64,000 nt of DNA from Pseudarthrobacter sp. NamB4 (GTDB lineage Bacteria; Actinomycetota; Actinomycetes; Actinomycetales; Micrococcaceae). Shown in pieces: positions 50,685 to 60,113 of the stretch. The notes beneath the pieces were generated by a model. That model did no database searches. It was not told the origin of the DNA and saw only the letters and a program-made list of their open reading frames with translations. The position numbers and the translations under genes were made by a program. Location: contig NZ_VAHM01000001.1 in the NCBI RefSeq assembly GCF_005796185.1, positions 269,963 through 333,962 on the forward strand, given 5' to 3'. The number at the start of each line of letters is the position of its first letter. Position 1 is the stretch's first letter.

Positions 50685-51995
50685 TCAGTGCTGGTCCTGG
50701 CGGACAATGTAAATTTCCCGGATGAGCAGCAGCACCGCTGCTGCGGTGGGGATGGCGATCAGGGCACCGAGGACGCCGAGAAGGCTGCCCCCGGCGATCA
50801 CCGAGATCACTGCCACAGCGCCAGGTACGGCCACGGCCTTCTGCATAATGCGCGGAGAGATGAAGTAGGCCTCGAACTGCAGGTAGGCGAAGTAGCAGAT
50901 ACCGTAGATGGCTGCCGCTTGCCAGCCCTCGGTCAGCGAAACGAGCAGCACCACGATGCCGGCAATCATGCCGCCCACCAGTGGAATGAACGCGAGCAGC
51001 GCCACTACGAATGCCAGCAGCAGTGCGAAGGGAATGCCCACGATGGACATCACGATGAATGCAAACGTCGCGTTCAACAGCGCGACCGCTGCCTGGCCGA
51101 TCACGTAGTTGCCCACGGAACGGGTGATTTCCTCGGACAGGGCCTCAACCCGGTGGCGGCGGGACCGCGGCGCCAGCCGGTAGCCCCATCTCTTCATGGC
51201 GGGCAGGGCTGCCAGGAAGTACAGGCTCAGCACCAGGACAACGAGCGTGCCGAACAAGCTGTTGGCCACGGTGGAGCCAAAGCCCACCACGCCGCCGAAA
51301 ATGCCGCCCAACGCTGCTGGATCATTGACGAACTTGTCCAGCTCCTCCGTGACCCGTTCGCGGACGCCGAACTGGTCATCGAGGCTTCGGAAGAAGTCCG
51401 AGTCAATGAAGTCCCGGATCCACACCGGGGCCTGCTGGACGATCTCCGTGACCTGCTCCACGATGGTGGGAATGAGGGTGGCGAAGAAGCCGACGACGGC
51501 GCTCACCAGGACTGTGACGGATACCAGGATTCCGGCCGGGCGCGGGATTTTCCGGCCTTCGAGCCAGCCCACCACCGGTTCCAGTCCCAGCGCGATGAAC
51601 AGCGCAGCCACGATCCACAGCAGCAGCTGCGTGGTGTTGGAACCGATCCAGTAAACCAGTAGGGCAAGCCCGACGCCCACCGTACCCATGAAGCCCAGGT
51701 ACAGCGGATGCTGCGGCGAGATCCGGGGGCCAGGGCTGCCGAACTGCGGCTGCACTTCGCCGTCCGTGCGGTCCCTGTCCCCGTTCTGGAGCGAGTACTC
51801 GGGCGGCATTTCGAAGCGGAGCCGGGGCTGGGCTCCGGGCAGGGGCTGCCGCAGTCGGTGTACCAGCAGTCCAAGGGCGGCGGCGGCCGGGTTCTTCCGG
51901 CGGGCAGCCTCAGGATCCTGCGGAGCGGCCGACGGCGGCTGCCCACCCCCAGAATTCTCGGGTGCCGCGGAGGACTCGTCCGTCTTGTCAGTCAC
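50685..51995 (-). CDS. AI-2E family transporter (PerM/YdiK-like)
   Basis: This 436-residue membrane protein has a polar Pro/Ala-rich N-terminus (about 100 residues) and eight or so helices with the family segments TQLLLWIVAALFIALGLEPV, RRHRVEALSEEITRSVGNYV, ALLLAFVVALLAFIPLVGGM and AVAVISVIAGGSLLGVLGAL. The family name comes from TqsA, but most members have unproven substrates and may be ion antiporters. Starts at the GTG whose complement is 51993-51995; the ribosome site is weak. Confidence 0.87.
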   Translation of the reverse strand: MTDKTDESSAAPENSGGGQPPSAAPQDPEAARRKNPAAAALGLLVHRLRQPLPGAQPRLRFEMPPEYSLQNGDRDRTDGEVQPQFGSPGPRISPQHPLYLGFMGTVGVGLALLVYWIGSNTTQLLLWIVAALFIALGLEPVVGWLEGRKIPRPAGILVSVTVLVSAVVGFFATLIPTIVEQVTEIVQQAPVWIRDFIDSDFFRSLDDQFGVRERVTEELDKFVNDPAALGGIFGGVVGFGSTVANSLFGTLVVLVLSLYFLAALPAMKRWGYRLAPRSRRHRVEALSEEITRSVGNYVIGQAAVALLNATFAFIVMSIVGIPFALLLAFVVALLAFIPLVGGMIAGIVVLLVSLTEGWQAAAIYGICYFAYLQFEAYFISPRIMQKAVAVPGAVAVISVIAGGSLLGVLGALIAIPTAAAVLLLIREIYIVRQDQH

Positions 51996-52146
51996 TGTTG
52001 TTGGGGGCCTGTTCCGTGCGTGGCACCGCCTGCGCGTGCCGGTGTGATGATCATCGCAAACACTATCAGCAGCCTTGTCAACAGCAGTTGAAGGGCCGGG
52101 CCGGATGCTCCGGGGCAAGTCTGCAGGAGCCCCCGGTCCGGGTCTG

Positions 52147-52166
52147 TGGTAACAAAACGGTTACCA
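52147..52166 (+). promoter_or_regulatory. Operator-like inverted repeat before the large membrane protein
   Basis: TGGTAAC-AAAACG-GTTACCA (52147-52166) is a perfect 7-bp inverted repeat. It ends 2 nt before the GGAGGG ribosome site region and 20 nt before the ATG at 52187, so a bound repressor would block initiation. Confidence 0.5.
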
Positions 52167-52186
52167 TTGGAGGGAAACCCCCGCTG

Positions 52187-53929
52187 ATGATAGGTGTTCC
52201 CTTGCGTTTAAAGACTGCAGTCGCACTCGTGCTGCTCGGCCTCCTGACACTTTTGGCCGGCATCGGCCAGAGAACCATCTGGGCCCCGTCCGAGACTTTC
52301 ACGGCCTCCGCTCCGGCGGACGGCGCCCAGGCACCCGTCACCGTGATCGACCAGAACCTGCGCACCCTTCACGGCGGAACGGTCAAGATCAACATTGAGG
52401 GTGACGGCAACTTCCTGCTGGCAGCCGGCCGGCCGGACGACGTGGACGCCTGGGTGGGCCAGGCGGCGCACAACACCATCACCGGCATCTCCGAGGACGA
52501 GAAGTCGCTGCTGGTTGAGCATGCCGAAGGTGAGGCTACAGTTCCCAACCCCGCGGGCTCGGACCTCTGGGTGTCCACCGAGAATGCAAGCGGTGAGCTT
52601 GAGTATTCATGGACGCCTCCGGCCGACGGCGAATGGAGCCTCATGCTGGCTTCCGACGGTACCCGGCCTGCGCCCTCCTCCGTTTCCATGACGTTCCCGA
52701 ACGACACCTCCACCCCCTGGGCCATTCCGCTCATGGTCCTGGGTTCCCTCCTGATTCTCGGTGGGATTGCCCTGGCACTTCTTCCCATCCGCAAGCGCAA
52801 TGGTAATGGCGACGGTGCGGCCAGCAAGGACAGCGGCGGCAGCAAGGACACTGCTGGCAGCAAATATGCGCAGCGGGCCCGCGCCAGAACCGAGGCCCGG
52901 CAGTCCTCCCGCCTGGGCATGATGGCCGCCGGAATGGTGGCGGCAACAGTGGTGGCAGGCACGGGCACCGCAGCGTATGCAACTGCCCCTGCCCCTGAGC
53001 CTTCCTCCGGAGCAGCCTCCACCGCGCCGGCCACGCAGGACGACCTGGCACCCGTTCTGCTGGATGCGCAGTTCCGCCGGATCCTGGAGCAGGTCTCCAG
53101 CGCCGTTGACGCCGGCGACGCGGCAAAGGACGCGGCAAAGCTTGGGGACCGCGTCAGCGGGACCGAATTGGAGGTCCGTACCCAGAACTACAGGATCCGC
53201 TCACAGGTGGGCTCCTATGAGGCCCGCATGCCGGTACGTTCCACCAAGCTCCTCACCACAGTGGTGACCAGCGACCCGGAGTGGCCGCGGTCAGTCCTGG
53301 CCGTGACCCAAGGCGAAGGCAACGTAGTGCCGCAGCTGCTGACTCTGGTCCAGTCCTCGCCCCGCGAGAACTACAAGCTGGTGGGAACCACCCCACTGCA
53401 GCCGGGCACCACGTTCCCCACCATCAGCCGGGACGGCACGGAAACCCTGGCGGCTGGTGACAAGACCGGCCTGCTCTACAGCGGTGAGGAAGCGCTGGCC
53501 GGTCTCGCGGACCGCCTCACCTCACCTGACTCCGCCTTCAAGGACAAGCTGGTGGAAGGGGAATCTTCGCCCTACATTGCGGACACGCTCTCCTACCAGG
53601 CCGAGGTGGTGAAGGCCGGCGAAAACGGCAACTTCTCCTTCACGCACAAGGTGGTTCCCGAAAGCACGGTCGTCTTCCGGACCGACGACGGCGGCGCCCT
53701 GGTGCTGGGCCGGATCAACTTCGGCTTCGAGGGAACCCCGAAGGCCGCGGGCGACAAACTCACCATCGGCGACGATGCAGCTGCCCTCGCCGGCGGCAAG
53801 GAAACCACCACCGGCATGGTCCTGAGCTTCGCCGAGTCCATGGCCGTGTACGTGCCGCCGGCCGGTGCAACCGACCCCATGAAGCTCATAGCCGCCACCC
53901 GTGGCCTGACAGGGGCGAGCTTCAAGTAA
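52187..53929 (+). CDS. Large membrane-anchored protein, function unknown
   Basis: This 580-residue protein is not recognised. It has an N-terminal membrane helix (KTAVALVLLGLLTLLAGIG), an extracytoplasmic beta-type domain of about 140 residues (LRTLHGGTVKINIEGDGNFL; LWVSTENASGELEYSWTPPA), a second helix (WAIPLMVLGSLLILGGIALALL), a Lys/Gly/Ser cytoplasmic loop, a third hydrophobic segment (GMMAAGMVAATVVAGTGTAA) and a C-terminal exposed domain of about 300 residues with many charged turns. The topology fits a cell-envelope protein. GGAGGG about 11 nt before ATG 52187 supports the start. Co-oriented with the downstream YbbN-like gene. Confidence 0.7.
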   Translation: MIGVPLRLKTAVALVLLGLLTLLAGIGQRTIWAPSETFTASAPADGAQAPVTVIDQNLRTLHGGTVKINIEGDGNFLLAAGRPDDVDAWVGQAAHNTITGISEDEKSLLVEHAEGEATVPNPAGSDLWVSTENASGELEYSWTPPADGEWSLMLASDGTRPAPSSVSMTFPNDTSTPWAIPLMVLGSLLILGGIALALLPIRKRNGNGDGAASKDSGGSKDTAGSKYAQRARARTEARQSSRLGMMAAGMVAATVVAGTGTAAYATAPAPEPSSGAASTAPATQDDLAPVLLDAQFRRILEQVSSAVDAGDAAKDAAKLGDRVSGTELEVRTQNYRIRSQVGSYEARMPVRSTKLLTTVVTSDPEWPRSVLAVTQGEGNVVPQLLTLVQSSPRENYKLVGTTPLQPGTTFPTISRDGTETLAAGDKTGLLYSGEEALAGLADRLTSPDSAFKDKLVEGESSPYIADTLSYQAEVVKAGENGNFSFTHKVVPESTVVFRTDDGGALVLGRINFGFEGTPKAAGDKLTIGDDAAALAGGKETTTGMVLSFAESMAVYVPPAGATDPMKLIAATRGLTGASFK

Positions 53930-53983
53930 ACCCCTGATCCCGCAGTGGCACCGGCAGCGGCCGGAGTGGCTAGAGTGGAAAGC

Positions 53984-54958
53984 ATGAGTTCGCCAGCTTC
54001 CCGCCCAGTCCCTCCTGCCGCTGCCAACATGCTTAACCTGCGCGGCGCCGTCGACCTTTCCACCCTGAAGCAGCGCCCGGCATCCCCGTCCGGCACCGGC
54101 ACACCGCAGGAGGGCACGCAGCCCGGCGGCGCCGGTACTCCAGAGCTGACGGTGGACGTCACGGAGTCAAACTTCCAGCAGCTGGTGGAACTCTCCGTGA
54201 AAGTGCCCGTGGTGTTTGCACTGTGGGCCTCGTACTCGCCGGAGTCCGGACGCGTGCTCGAAACACTGGAGACCATCGTGCAAAGCTACGGCGGCCGGCT
54301 GGTCCTTGGGGCCGCCGACATCGAAGCGTTCCCGCAGCTGGCCCAGGCCTTCCAGGTGCAGGCTGTGCCCACAGCCGTGGCAGTGCTCAAAGGCCAGCCG
54401 GTGCCGCTGTTTCAGGGCAGCGCCGACGAACAGCAGGTCCGCAGCCTCCTTGATGAACTGCTGAAGGTGGCGGCCGCGAACGGCGTGACCGGAAGCCTCG
54501 GCGCCGGAGCCAGCGATGAGGAAGCCCCCGCACCGCTGCCGCCGCTGCACCAGGCGGCCTTCGACGCCATCGAAGCCGGGGACTACGCGGCTGCAGCCGA
54601 GGCCTACCGCCAGGCGCTGAATGAGATGCCCTCGGACCACGAGGCGAAGGCCGGCTTGGCCCAGGTGGAGCTGATGGCCAGGCTGCAGCCACTCTCGGCC
54701 CAGGACAGCGAAGCCCTGCGGGCCGTTGCTGCCAACGAGCCGGATAACCTGGAGGCGCAGCTCGGTGTTGCCGACCTCGACATCGCCGGCGGCCATGTGG
54801 AGGATGGGCTGAACCGGCTGGTGTCCTTCATAGGGCGCAACTTCGGTCCCGAGCGTGAAGCGGCCCGGATCCGGCTGCTGGAGCTGTTTGACGTGGTGGG
54901 CGCGTCGGACGCCCGCGTGGCCAAGGCGCGCCAGGCGCTCGCGCGGGTCCTCTTCTAG
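53984..54958 (+). CDS. YbbN-like thioredoxin-fold/TPR protein
   Basis: This 324-residue protein has a thioredoxin fold (residues about 60-165: TESNFQQLVELSVKVPVVFA, QVQAVPTAVAVLKGQPV) followed by TPR-like helices (AAFDAIEAGDYAAAAEAYRQ; ALRAVAANEPDNLEAQLGVA). The active-site CxxC is replaced by SYSP in LWASYSPESGRV, so it cannot act as an oxidoreductase. The layout equals the co-chaperone YbbN (CnoX), which protects proteins from aggregation and hands them to chaperonins. It is overlapped by one base with the next gene. Confidence 0.85.
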   Translation: MSSPASRPVPPAAANMLNLRGAVDLSTLKQRPASPSGTGTPQEGTQPGGAGTPELTVDVTESNFQQLVELSVKVPVVFALWASYSPESGRVLETLETIVQSYGGRLVLGAADIEAFPQLAQAFQVQAVPTAVAVLKGQPVPLFQGSADEQQVRSLLDELLKVAAANGVTGSLGAGASDEEAPAPLPPLHQAAFDAIEAGDYAAAAEAYRQALNEMPSDHEAKAGLAQVELMARLQPLSAQDSEALRAVAANEPDNLEAQLGVADLDIAGGHVEDGLNRLVSFIGRNFGPEREAARIRLLELFDVVGASDARVAKARQALARVLF

Positions 54959-56055
54959 TGCCGGCGCTGTTCGAGCCCCTCAAGCTGCGGTCGCTGGAAC
55001 TCCAGCACCGGGGCTGGGTCTCGCCCATGTGCCAGTACAGCTGTGATCCCGACGACGCCCCCGGAGTTCCCAACGACTGGCACCTGATGCACCTGGGATC
55101 CTTCGCTGCTGGCGGTGCCGCGCTGATCCTCACCGAAGCCGCCGCAGTCAACGCCGAAGGCAGGATCAGCCCGCGCGACGCCGGCCTCTACAACGGTGAA
55201 CAGGCGGAGGCATGGGAGCGGATCACCTCGTTTGTCCACCGGCATGGAGCTGCGGAGGCAAAGATTGGCGTCCAGCTCGCGCATGCCGGCAGGAAAGCCT
55301 CCACCTACTGGCCGTTTGCCGGCAAGCATGGCAGCGTTCCGGAGTCTGACGGCGGGTGGACCACAGTGGCGCCTTCCGCATTGGCGTTCGATGGCTATTC
55401 CGAACCTGCCGCAATGACCCAGGATCAGATCAGGGGCGTGGTCAGTGATTTTGCTGCCGCGGCAACACTGGCCGTTGACGCCGGCTTTGACACCATGGAG
55501 ATCCACGGCGCCCACGGCTACCTGCTGCACCAATTCCAGAGTCCGCTCATCAATACCCGCACCGATTCCTGGGGCGGGGATGAAGCAGGGAGAAACCGCC
55601 TGATGTTAGAGGTGGTGGATGCAGTGCGCGAAGTCATTCCGGAGTCGATGCCTCTGCTGCTGAGGATCTCCGCCACGGACTGGGCCGAGGGCGGCGTGGA
55701 CCTTGCGGCTTCCATACGCCTCGCCCGGGAGGCTGCCGGACGCGGCGTTGACCTTGTTGACGTTTCCAGCGGCGGAGCGGTTGCCCACCAGCAGATCAGC
55801 GCCGGCCCCGGCTACCAAACCGGATTTTCCGCTGCCATCCGGAAGGAAGCGGGAGTAGCCACCGGGACGGTGGGCCTGCTGACCTCTGCCGGTCAGGTTG
55901 AGCACGCGGTGGCAACAGGACAGGCTGACGGTGTCCTCATTGCGCGGGCAGCACTGCGGGACCCCCACTGGTGGCTGCGAGCAGCCTTCGAACTGGGGCA
56001 TGACATCGCCTGGCCGCCGCAATACGAGCGCGCCAGGCCGCGGCGCACTTTCTGA
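54958..56055 (+). CDS. NADH:flavin oxidoreductase (Old Yellow Enzyme, YqjM-like)
   Basis: This 365-residue FMN-barrel ene-reductase begins with LFEPLKLRSLELQHRGWVSP MCQY-type motif and has GVQLAHAGRKAS, FDTMEIHGAHGYLLHQFQSP, the NxRxDxxGG segment NTRTDSWGGDEAGRNR, and GQADGVLIARAALRDPHW. The classical YqjM features (CQY and shorter loops) place it in the thermophilic-like OYE group. It reduces activated alkenes at the expense of NADPH; the physiological substrate is unknown. Its GTG overlaps the YbbN stop. Confidence 0.9.
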   Translation: MPALFEPLKLRSLELQHRGWVSPMCQYSCDPDDAPGVPNDWHLMHLGSFAAGGAALILTEAAAVNAEGRISPRDAGLYNGEQAEAWERITSFVHRHGAAEAKIGVQLAHAGRKASTYWPFAGKHGSVPESDGGWTTVAPSALAFDGYSEPAAMTQDQIRGVVSDFAAAATLAVDAGFDTMEIHGAHGYLLHQFQSPLINTRTDSWGGDEAGRNRLMLEVVDAVREVIPESMPLLLRISATDWAEGGVDLAASIRLAREAAGRGVDLVDVSSGGAVAHQQISAGPGYQTGFSAAIRKEAGVATGTVGLLTSAGQVEHAVATGQADGVLIARAALRDPHWWLRAAFELGHDIAWPPQYERARPRRTF

Positions 56056-56069
56056 CTGCCAGGTTGCTG

Positions 56070-56366
56070 ATGGACCACGGAGATCGGGACAAGGCGCCCG
56101 CCCCTGGCAGGGAGGGCGGGCAACAGTTGGAAGCCGCCATCCTGGAACTTCTGGCTGCCAGGGCCGCAACATCGAGTATCTGCCCGTCCGATGCTGCCCG
56201 TGCTGTCGGCGGCGAGGATTGGCGCGGGCTCATGGAGCCTGCGCGTTCGGCCGCGCGGCGCCTGGTTCAAGCCGGCGAGGTAGAGATCACGCAGGGCGGT
56301 GCTGTCGTTGATCCCGCCACTGCCAAGGGGCCCATCCGCATCCGCAGGGCGAAGCATGGCAGGTAA
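56070..56366 (+). CDS. DUF3253 domain protein
   Basis: This 98-residue protein contains a winged-helix-like DUF3253 domain: LEAAILELLAARAATSSICP, SDAARAVGGEDWRGLMEPAR, SAARRLVQAGEVEITQGGAV. The composition suggests nucleic-acid binding, but no function is known for the family. ATG 56070 is used; a TTG 6 nt earlier is possible. It is 14 nt behind the OYE gene and ends shortly before a terminator. Confidence 0.7.
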   Translation: MDHGDRDKAPAPGREGGQQLEAAILELLAARAATSSICPSDAARAVGGEDWRGLMEPARSAARRLVQAGEVEITQGGAVVDPATAKGPIRIRRAKHGR

Positions 56367-56395
56367 AACCCGGCCGGGGCGGCAGGAACGGGTAG

Positions 56396-56424
56396 GGCGC
56401 GGAATGGTAGTCCTGCGCCTTTTT
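56396..56424 (+). terminator. Rho-independent terminator
   Basis: GGCGCGGA (56396-56403) pairs with TCC-T-GCGCC (56411-56419) with one bulged T, followed by TTTTTC. It ends the YbbN-OYE-DUF3253 transcript before the ABC exporter genes. Confidence 0.8.
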
Positions 56425-56478
56425 CGCTACTCCTGCAGGAGGACCCCGCAACCGCACCCAGACGGTTAGTCTGGCTTC

Positions 56479-57288
56479 ATGACTGCTCCGATACCTGACC
56501 CGCCGCTGTATGACCAGCCCGCGCGCGCAGGGATCCCGGCGGCCCTGTCCATCCGGGGGCTCGCGAAGCGCTTTGGTGGCAAGATCGCCGTAGACGGTAT
56601 CAGCCTGGAGGTTCCGGCCGGGTCCTTTTACGCCATCGTGGGCCCCAATGGCGCCGGCAAGACCACCACGCTGTCCATGGCCACCGGCCTCCTGCGCCCG
56701 GACTTCGGCACAGCAGTTGTCCATGGCGTGGACGTATGGCGCCAACCCCTGGAAGCCAAGAAACTGATGGGCATCCTGCCGGACGGGGTGCGGCTGTTCG
56801 ACCGGCTCACGGGCGAGCAGCTGATCACGTACGCGGGGCTGCTGCGCGGAATGGACAAGGACGTGGTGGCCGGACGTGTTGCCGACCTGCTCGCCGCACT
56901 CGACCTGCAGAATGACGCGGGGACCCTGGTGGTGGACTACTCCGCAGGCATGACCAAGAAAATCGCCCTTGCTTCGGCGTTGATCCACGCGCCCAGGCTG
57001 CTGGTCCTGGATGAGCCTTTCGAGGCGGTGGATCCGGTCTCCGCCGCCAATATCCGCTCAATCCTGGACAGCTACGTCGCGTCCGGGGGCACCGTCATTG
57101 TCTCGAGCCACGTTATGGACCTGGTGCAGCGCATGTGCGACCACGTTGCGGTGGTGGCCGGCGGCCGGCTGCTGGCCGCCGGAACGGTGGATGACGTACG
57201 GGGCGGTGCCTCGCTGGAGGACCGGTTCGTGCAGCTGGTGGGCGGCCGCAGCCACACGGAAGGGCTGGAATGGTTGCGCACCTCCTAA
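56479..57288 (+). CDS. ABC transporter ATP-binding protein
   Basis: This 269-residue ATPase has Walker A GPNGAGKTTT, the Q-loop segment MGILPDGVRLFDRLTGEQLI, the signature YSAGMTKKIALASAL (in place of LSGGQ), Walker B RLLVLDEPFEAVDP and the switch His in VSSHVMDLV. It is of the ABC-2/CcmA type that energises efflux or lantibiotic-resistance permeases. The permease gene starts 18 nt before its stop, so the two are translationally coupled. Confidence 0.9.
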   Translation: MTAPIPDPPLYDQPARAGIPAALSIRGLAKRFGGKIAVDGISLEVPAGSFYAIVGPNGAGKTTTLSMATGLLRPDFGTAVVHGVDVWRQPLEAKKLMGILPDGVRLFDRLTGEQLITYAGLLRGMDKDVVAGRVADLLAALDLQNDAGTLVVDYSAGMTKKIALASALIHAPRLLVLDEPFEAVDPVSAANIRSILDSYVASGGTVIVSSHVMDLVQRMCDHVAVVAGGRLLAAGTVDDVRGGASLEDRFVQLVGGRSHTEGLEWLRTS

Positions 57289-58840
57289 AGCTGAAACTGG
57301 CCCTGCTGCGGAACGGATTGCGGCGCAGCCCGTGGCAGTTGGTGGGCATGGCGTTCGCCGGGCTCTACGCCCTTGGCCTGGTGGTAACGCTGGTGGTGGC
57401 CCTGGTCCTTTTGCGCACCGCGCCTCAGGACGTTGCGTACACGGCGGTGGTCCTGGGCGGATCCGCCGCCATCCTGGGCTGGGGGATAGTGCCGGTGGTC
57501 GCCTCAGCTACCGACATGACCCTGGACCCTGCCCGTTTCACCACCTTTGCCATTCCCATGAAGCAGATGCTGGCGGGGCTGGCGCTGGGCGGACTGATCG
57601 GCATTCCCGGGCTGGCCACGTCCTTGGTGGCCCTGTCCACAGTGGCCACGTGGTGGCGTGGCTTCCTTCCTGCTCTCGCTGCTGCGGCGGGAGCAGTACT
57701 GGGTGTGCTGACCTGCGTTGTGCTCGCCAAGGTGGTCACCACGGCAACCGCAAGCCTGGCGTCGTCGCGCCGTTTCAAGGACGTAAGCGCCATCGCCTTC
57801 ATGGTGCCGCTCGTCCTGATGGGACCCATCGTGGCGGGGATAGGCCAGGGGATTCCGGCGTCCACCGGGTTCCTGCCCGTATTTGCCCAAACCCTCTCCT
57901 GGACACCGCTGGGGGCGCCGTGGGCCATTTCCGGTGAGGTGGCAGCGGGCCGGCCGGGTTCGGCCGTCCTGAAGCTGCTCATTTCTGCAGCAACGCTCGC
58001 AGTACTCGCCTGGGCCTGGAAGGTGCTGCTGGAGCGGGCGCTGGTGACGCCTCCCTACGCGGGCAGCGGAAAGCGGAAGGGCGGCAGGCTGGGACTGCTC
58101 GGACTCCTGCCGGCAGTTCCTGCGGGTGCAGTGATGGCAAGGTCCCTCACGTACTGGTTCCGCGACCCCCGGTACTCCGGCTCCCTGGTGGTGATACCGC
58201 TGCTTCCCGTGGCGCTGGTGTTCCAAGGGGTCCAGACCGGTGACTTCACCAGCCTTGCCTTCCTGGCTCCGCTTTCAGCCTTCATCCTTGCCTGGTCAAT
58301 TTCGGCGGATGTTTCCTACGACAACACGGCTTTTGCCCTGCACCTGGCCTCCGGGATCCGTGGTGTTGCGGACAGGCTGGGCCGCGCGCTCGCCTGCCTG
58401 GCCTTTGCACTGCCGGTGGTGCTGGTGTTTGCAGTCGGATACTCCATGTTTACCGGCGACTGGGCGGGGCTGCCCGGCCAGCTGGGCCTGAGCCTGGGCA
58501 TCCTGTTCACGGGGCTGGGCCTGTCGTCCGTGGTATCCGCGCGGTATACCGTGGCTGTTCCCCTGCCGGGGGAGAGCCCGTTCAAGAAACCGCCCGGCAA
58601 TGTGGGACAGACGCTCGCCGTGCAGTTCGGCGGACTGGTGGTGCTGATGGTCCTGGTCCTCCCGGAGGTGGCCTTGCTGGTCGCCCAGCTCGTGACGGGC
58701 AGCCCCTCCTGGGCTGGATCAATCTTGCCGCCGGGGCCTGCCTTGGCCTCGGGCTGTTTGTGGCGGGCGTGAGGCTGGGTGGAAAATGGCTGGATGCCCG
58801 CGGGCCCGAGCTTCTGGCCCAGGTAACCGTCAACCGCTGA
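57270..58840 (+). pseudogene. ABC transporter permease with a frameshift near the 3' end
   Basis: From ATG 57270 the open frame gives a 500-residue protein with about 10-12 helices ending at 58772 in a non-hydrophobic tail (SPSWAGSILPPGPALASGCL). If one base were added at the CCCC run (58703-58706), the frame would continue as LLGWINLAAGACLGLGLFVA and end at TGA 58838-58840 as a protein of about 523 residues, which restores the last helix. The cause may be a C deletion, a sequencing error or -1 slippage. The protein could still work, as only the last helix and about 25 residues differ. Confidence 0.75.
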
Positions 58841-58868
58841 CGGCGGCGGTACGGCAGGAAGGAACAGC

Positions 58869-59651
58869 ATGGAAGTTGTCATCCTCAACGGCAGCAAACA
58901 GATTGCACGGCTGGCGGCGGATGCGGTCGGGGCCCTCCTTCGGCGCAAGCCGGACGCAGTCCTCGGGCTGGCCACCGGTTCCTCCCCGCTGCCCATCTAT
59001 GATGAGCTGGCTGGGCGCCACGAGCGGGCCGGCCTGGACTTCAGCCGGGCCTCCGGCTTCTCCCTGGATGAGTACGTGGGCCTTCCTGCCGGGCACCCGG
59101 AGTCCTACCGCGAAGTTGTCCGGCGGGAGTTCACCGACCGGGTGAACATCCTGCCGGAGAACGTGCATGGACCGGATGGTTCCGCCGCCGACATCCCTGC
59201 CGCGTGCCGGGCCTACGAGGAGGCCATCGCGGCCGCCGGCGGCATTGACCTGCAGATCCTGGGGGTGGGAACGGACGGCCACATCGCCTTCAACGAACCC
59301 GGGTCCTCCTTCGCGTCCAGGACCCGCATCAAAAGCCTGATCGAACAGACGCGCCGGGACAATGCCAGGTTCTTCACCAGCCTGGCCGAAGTGCCGCACC
59401 ACGTCCTGACCCAGGGGCTGGGGACAATCATGGAAGCCCGGCACATCATCCTGGTCGCAACGGGCGCCCAGAAGGCGCAGGCCGTCAGGGACTTCGTGGA
59501 GGGACCCGTTTCGGCCATCTGCCCCGCGTCCATCCTCCAGTTCCATCCGCACGCCACGATCCTGCTGGACGAGGCCGCAGCCTCGGCGCTGAAGCTGGCG
59601 GACTTCTACCGGCACACCTACGACCACAAGCCCGCCTGGCAGGGCCTTTAG
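58869..59651 (+). CDS. nagB: Glucosamine-6-phosphate deaminase
   Basis: This 260-residue enzyme turns glucosamine-6-phosphate into fructose-6-phosphate and ammonia, the last step of GlcNAc use. It has LGLATGSSPLPIYDEL, FSLDEYVGLPAGHPESYREV (catalytic Asp), LGVGTDGHIAFNEPGSSF and TQGLGTIMEARHIILVATG, the expected NagB motifs; length equals E. coli NagB. AGGAAGGAA precedes the ATG. It stands alone after the ABC exporter genes, without nagA nearby. Confidence 0.93.
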   Translation: MEVVILNGSKQIARLAADAVGALLRRKPDAVLGLATGSSPLPIYDELAGRHERAGLDFSRASGFSLDEYVGLPAGHPESYREVVRREFTDRVNILPENVHGPDGSAADIPAACRAYEEAIAAAGGIDLQILGVGTDGHIAFNEPGSSFASRTRIKSLIEQTRRDNARFFTSLAEVPHHVLTQGLGTIMEARHIILVATGAQKAQAVRDFVEGPVSAICPASILQFHPHATILLDEAAASALKLADFYRHTYDHKPAWQGL

Positions 59652-59766
59652 CTTTCCGCGCCGGCTCACTGGAGCGTCCTGGAAAATGTTCGAGCGGCCG
59701 GCCCAGTGCGGCTGTTTCATCCGCTGGGAAGACGCGCCGCCGTCGAACGTGCCGCTGCCCAAACGG

Positions 59767-59772
59767 CTAAGA
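59767..59772 (+). promoter_or_regulatory. -10 box for a leaderless DUF3039 transcript
   Basis: TAAGAT is followed after 8 nt by ATG 59781, with no ribosome site between. This is the spacing of leaderless actinobacterial mRNAs. The stretch 59652-59766 shows nothing else. Confidence 0.45.
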
Positions 59773-59780
59773 TGGTTGGC

Positions 59781-60113
59781 ATGACTAGCATGACGGACCC
59801 TCTCGAAAACGACCCGATGCGCGAGCTTTCCGGGGCTGGAACGTCCACAGCCACCATTGAGCGCGAGGAACTGCGCCAGGAGGTGGAGCCGGGCGACCGC
59901 GAGCGTTTCTCGCACTACGTTCGCAAGGAAAAGATCATGGAGTCCGCGCTGACGGGTGAGCCGGTCATCGCACTGTGCGGGAAGGTCTGGACGCCGGGCC
60001 GGGATCCAAAGAAGTTCCCGGTGTGCCCCACGTGCAAAGAGGTCTATGACGGCCTGCGCCCGGGCAATGACGGCGGCAAGGGTCCCGGAGGGGACTCGGG
60101 CAACAACAAGTAG
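59781..60113 (+). CDS. DUF3039 protein
   Basis: This 110-residue protein contains the DUF3039 core: VEPGDRERFSHYVRKEKIME, GEPVIALCGKVWTPGRDPKK and FPVCPTCKEVYDGL, with three Cys that could form a zinc ribbon. The C-terminus is Gly-rich. Starts at 59772 or 59790 are also possible. Its stop overlaps the GTG of the helicase by one base, an association widely conserved in actinobacteria, which suggests a joint role; the role itself is unknown. Confidence 0.78.
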   Translation: MTSMTDPLENDPMRELSGAGTSTATIEREELRQEVEPGDRERFSHYVRKEKIMESALTGEPVIALCGKVWTPGRDPKKFPVCPTCKEVYDGLRPGNDGGKGPGGDSGNNK

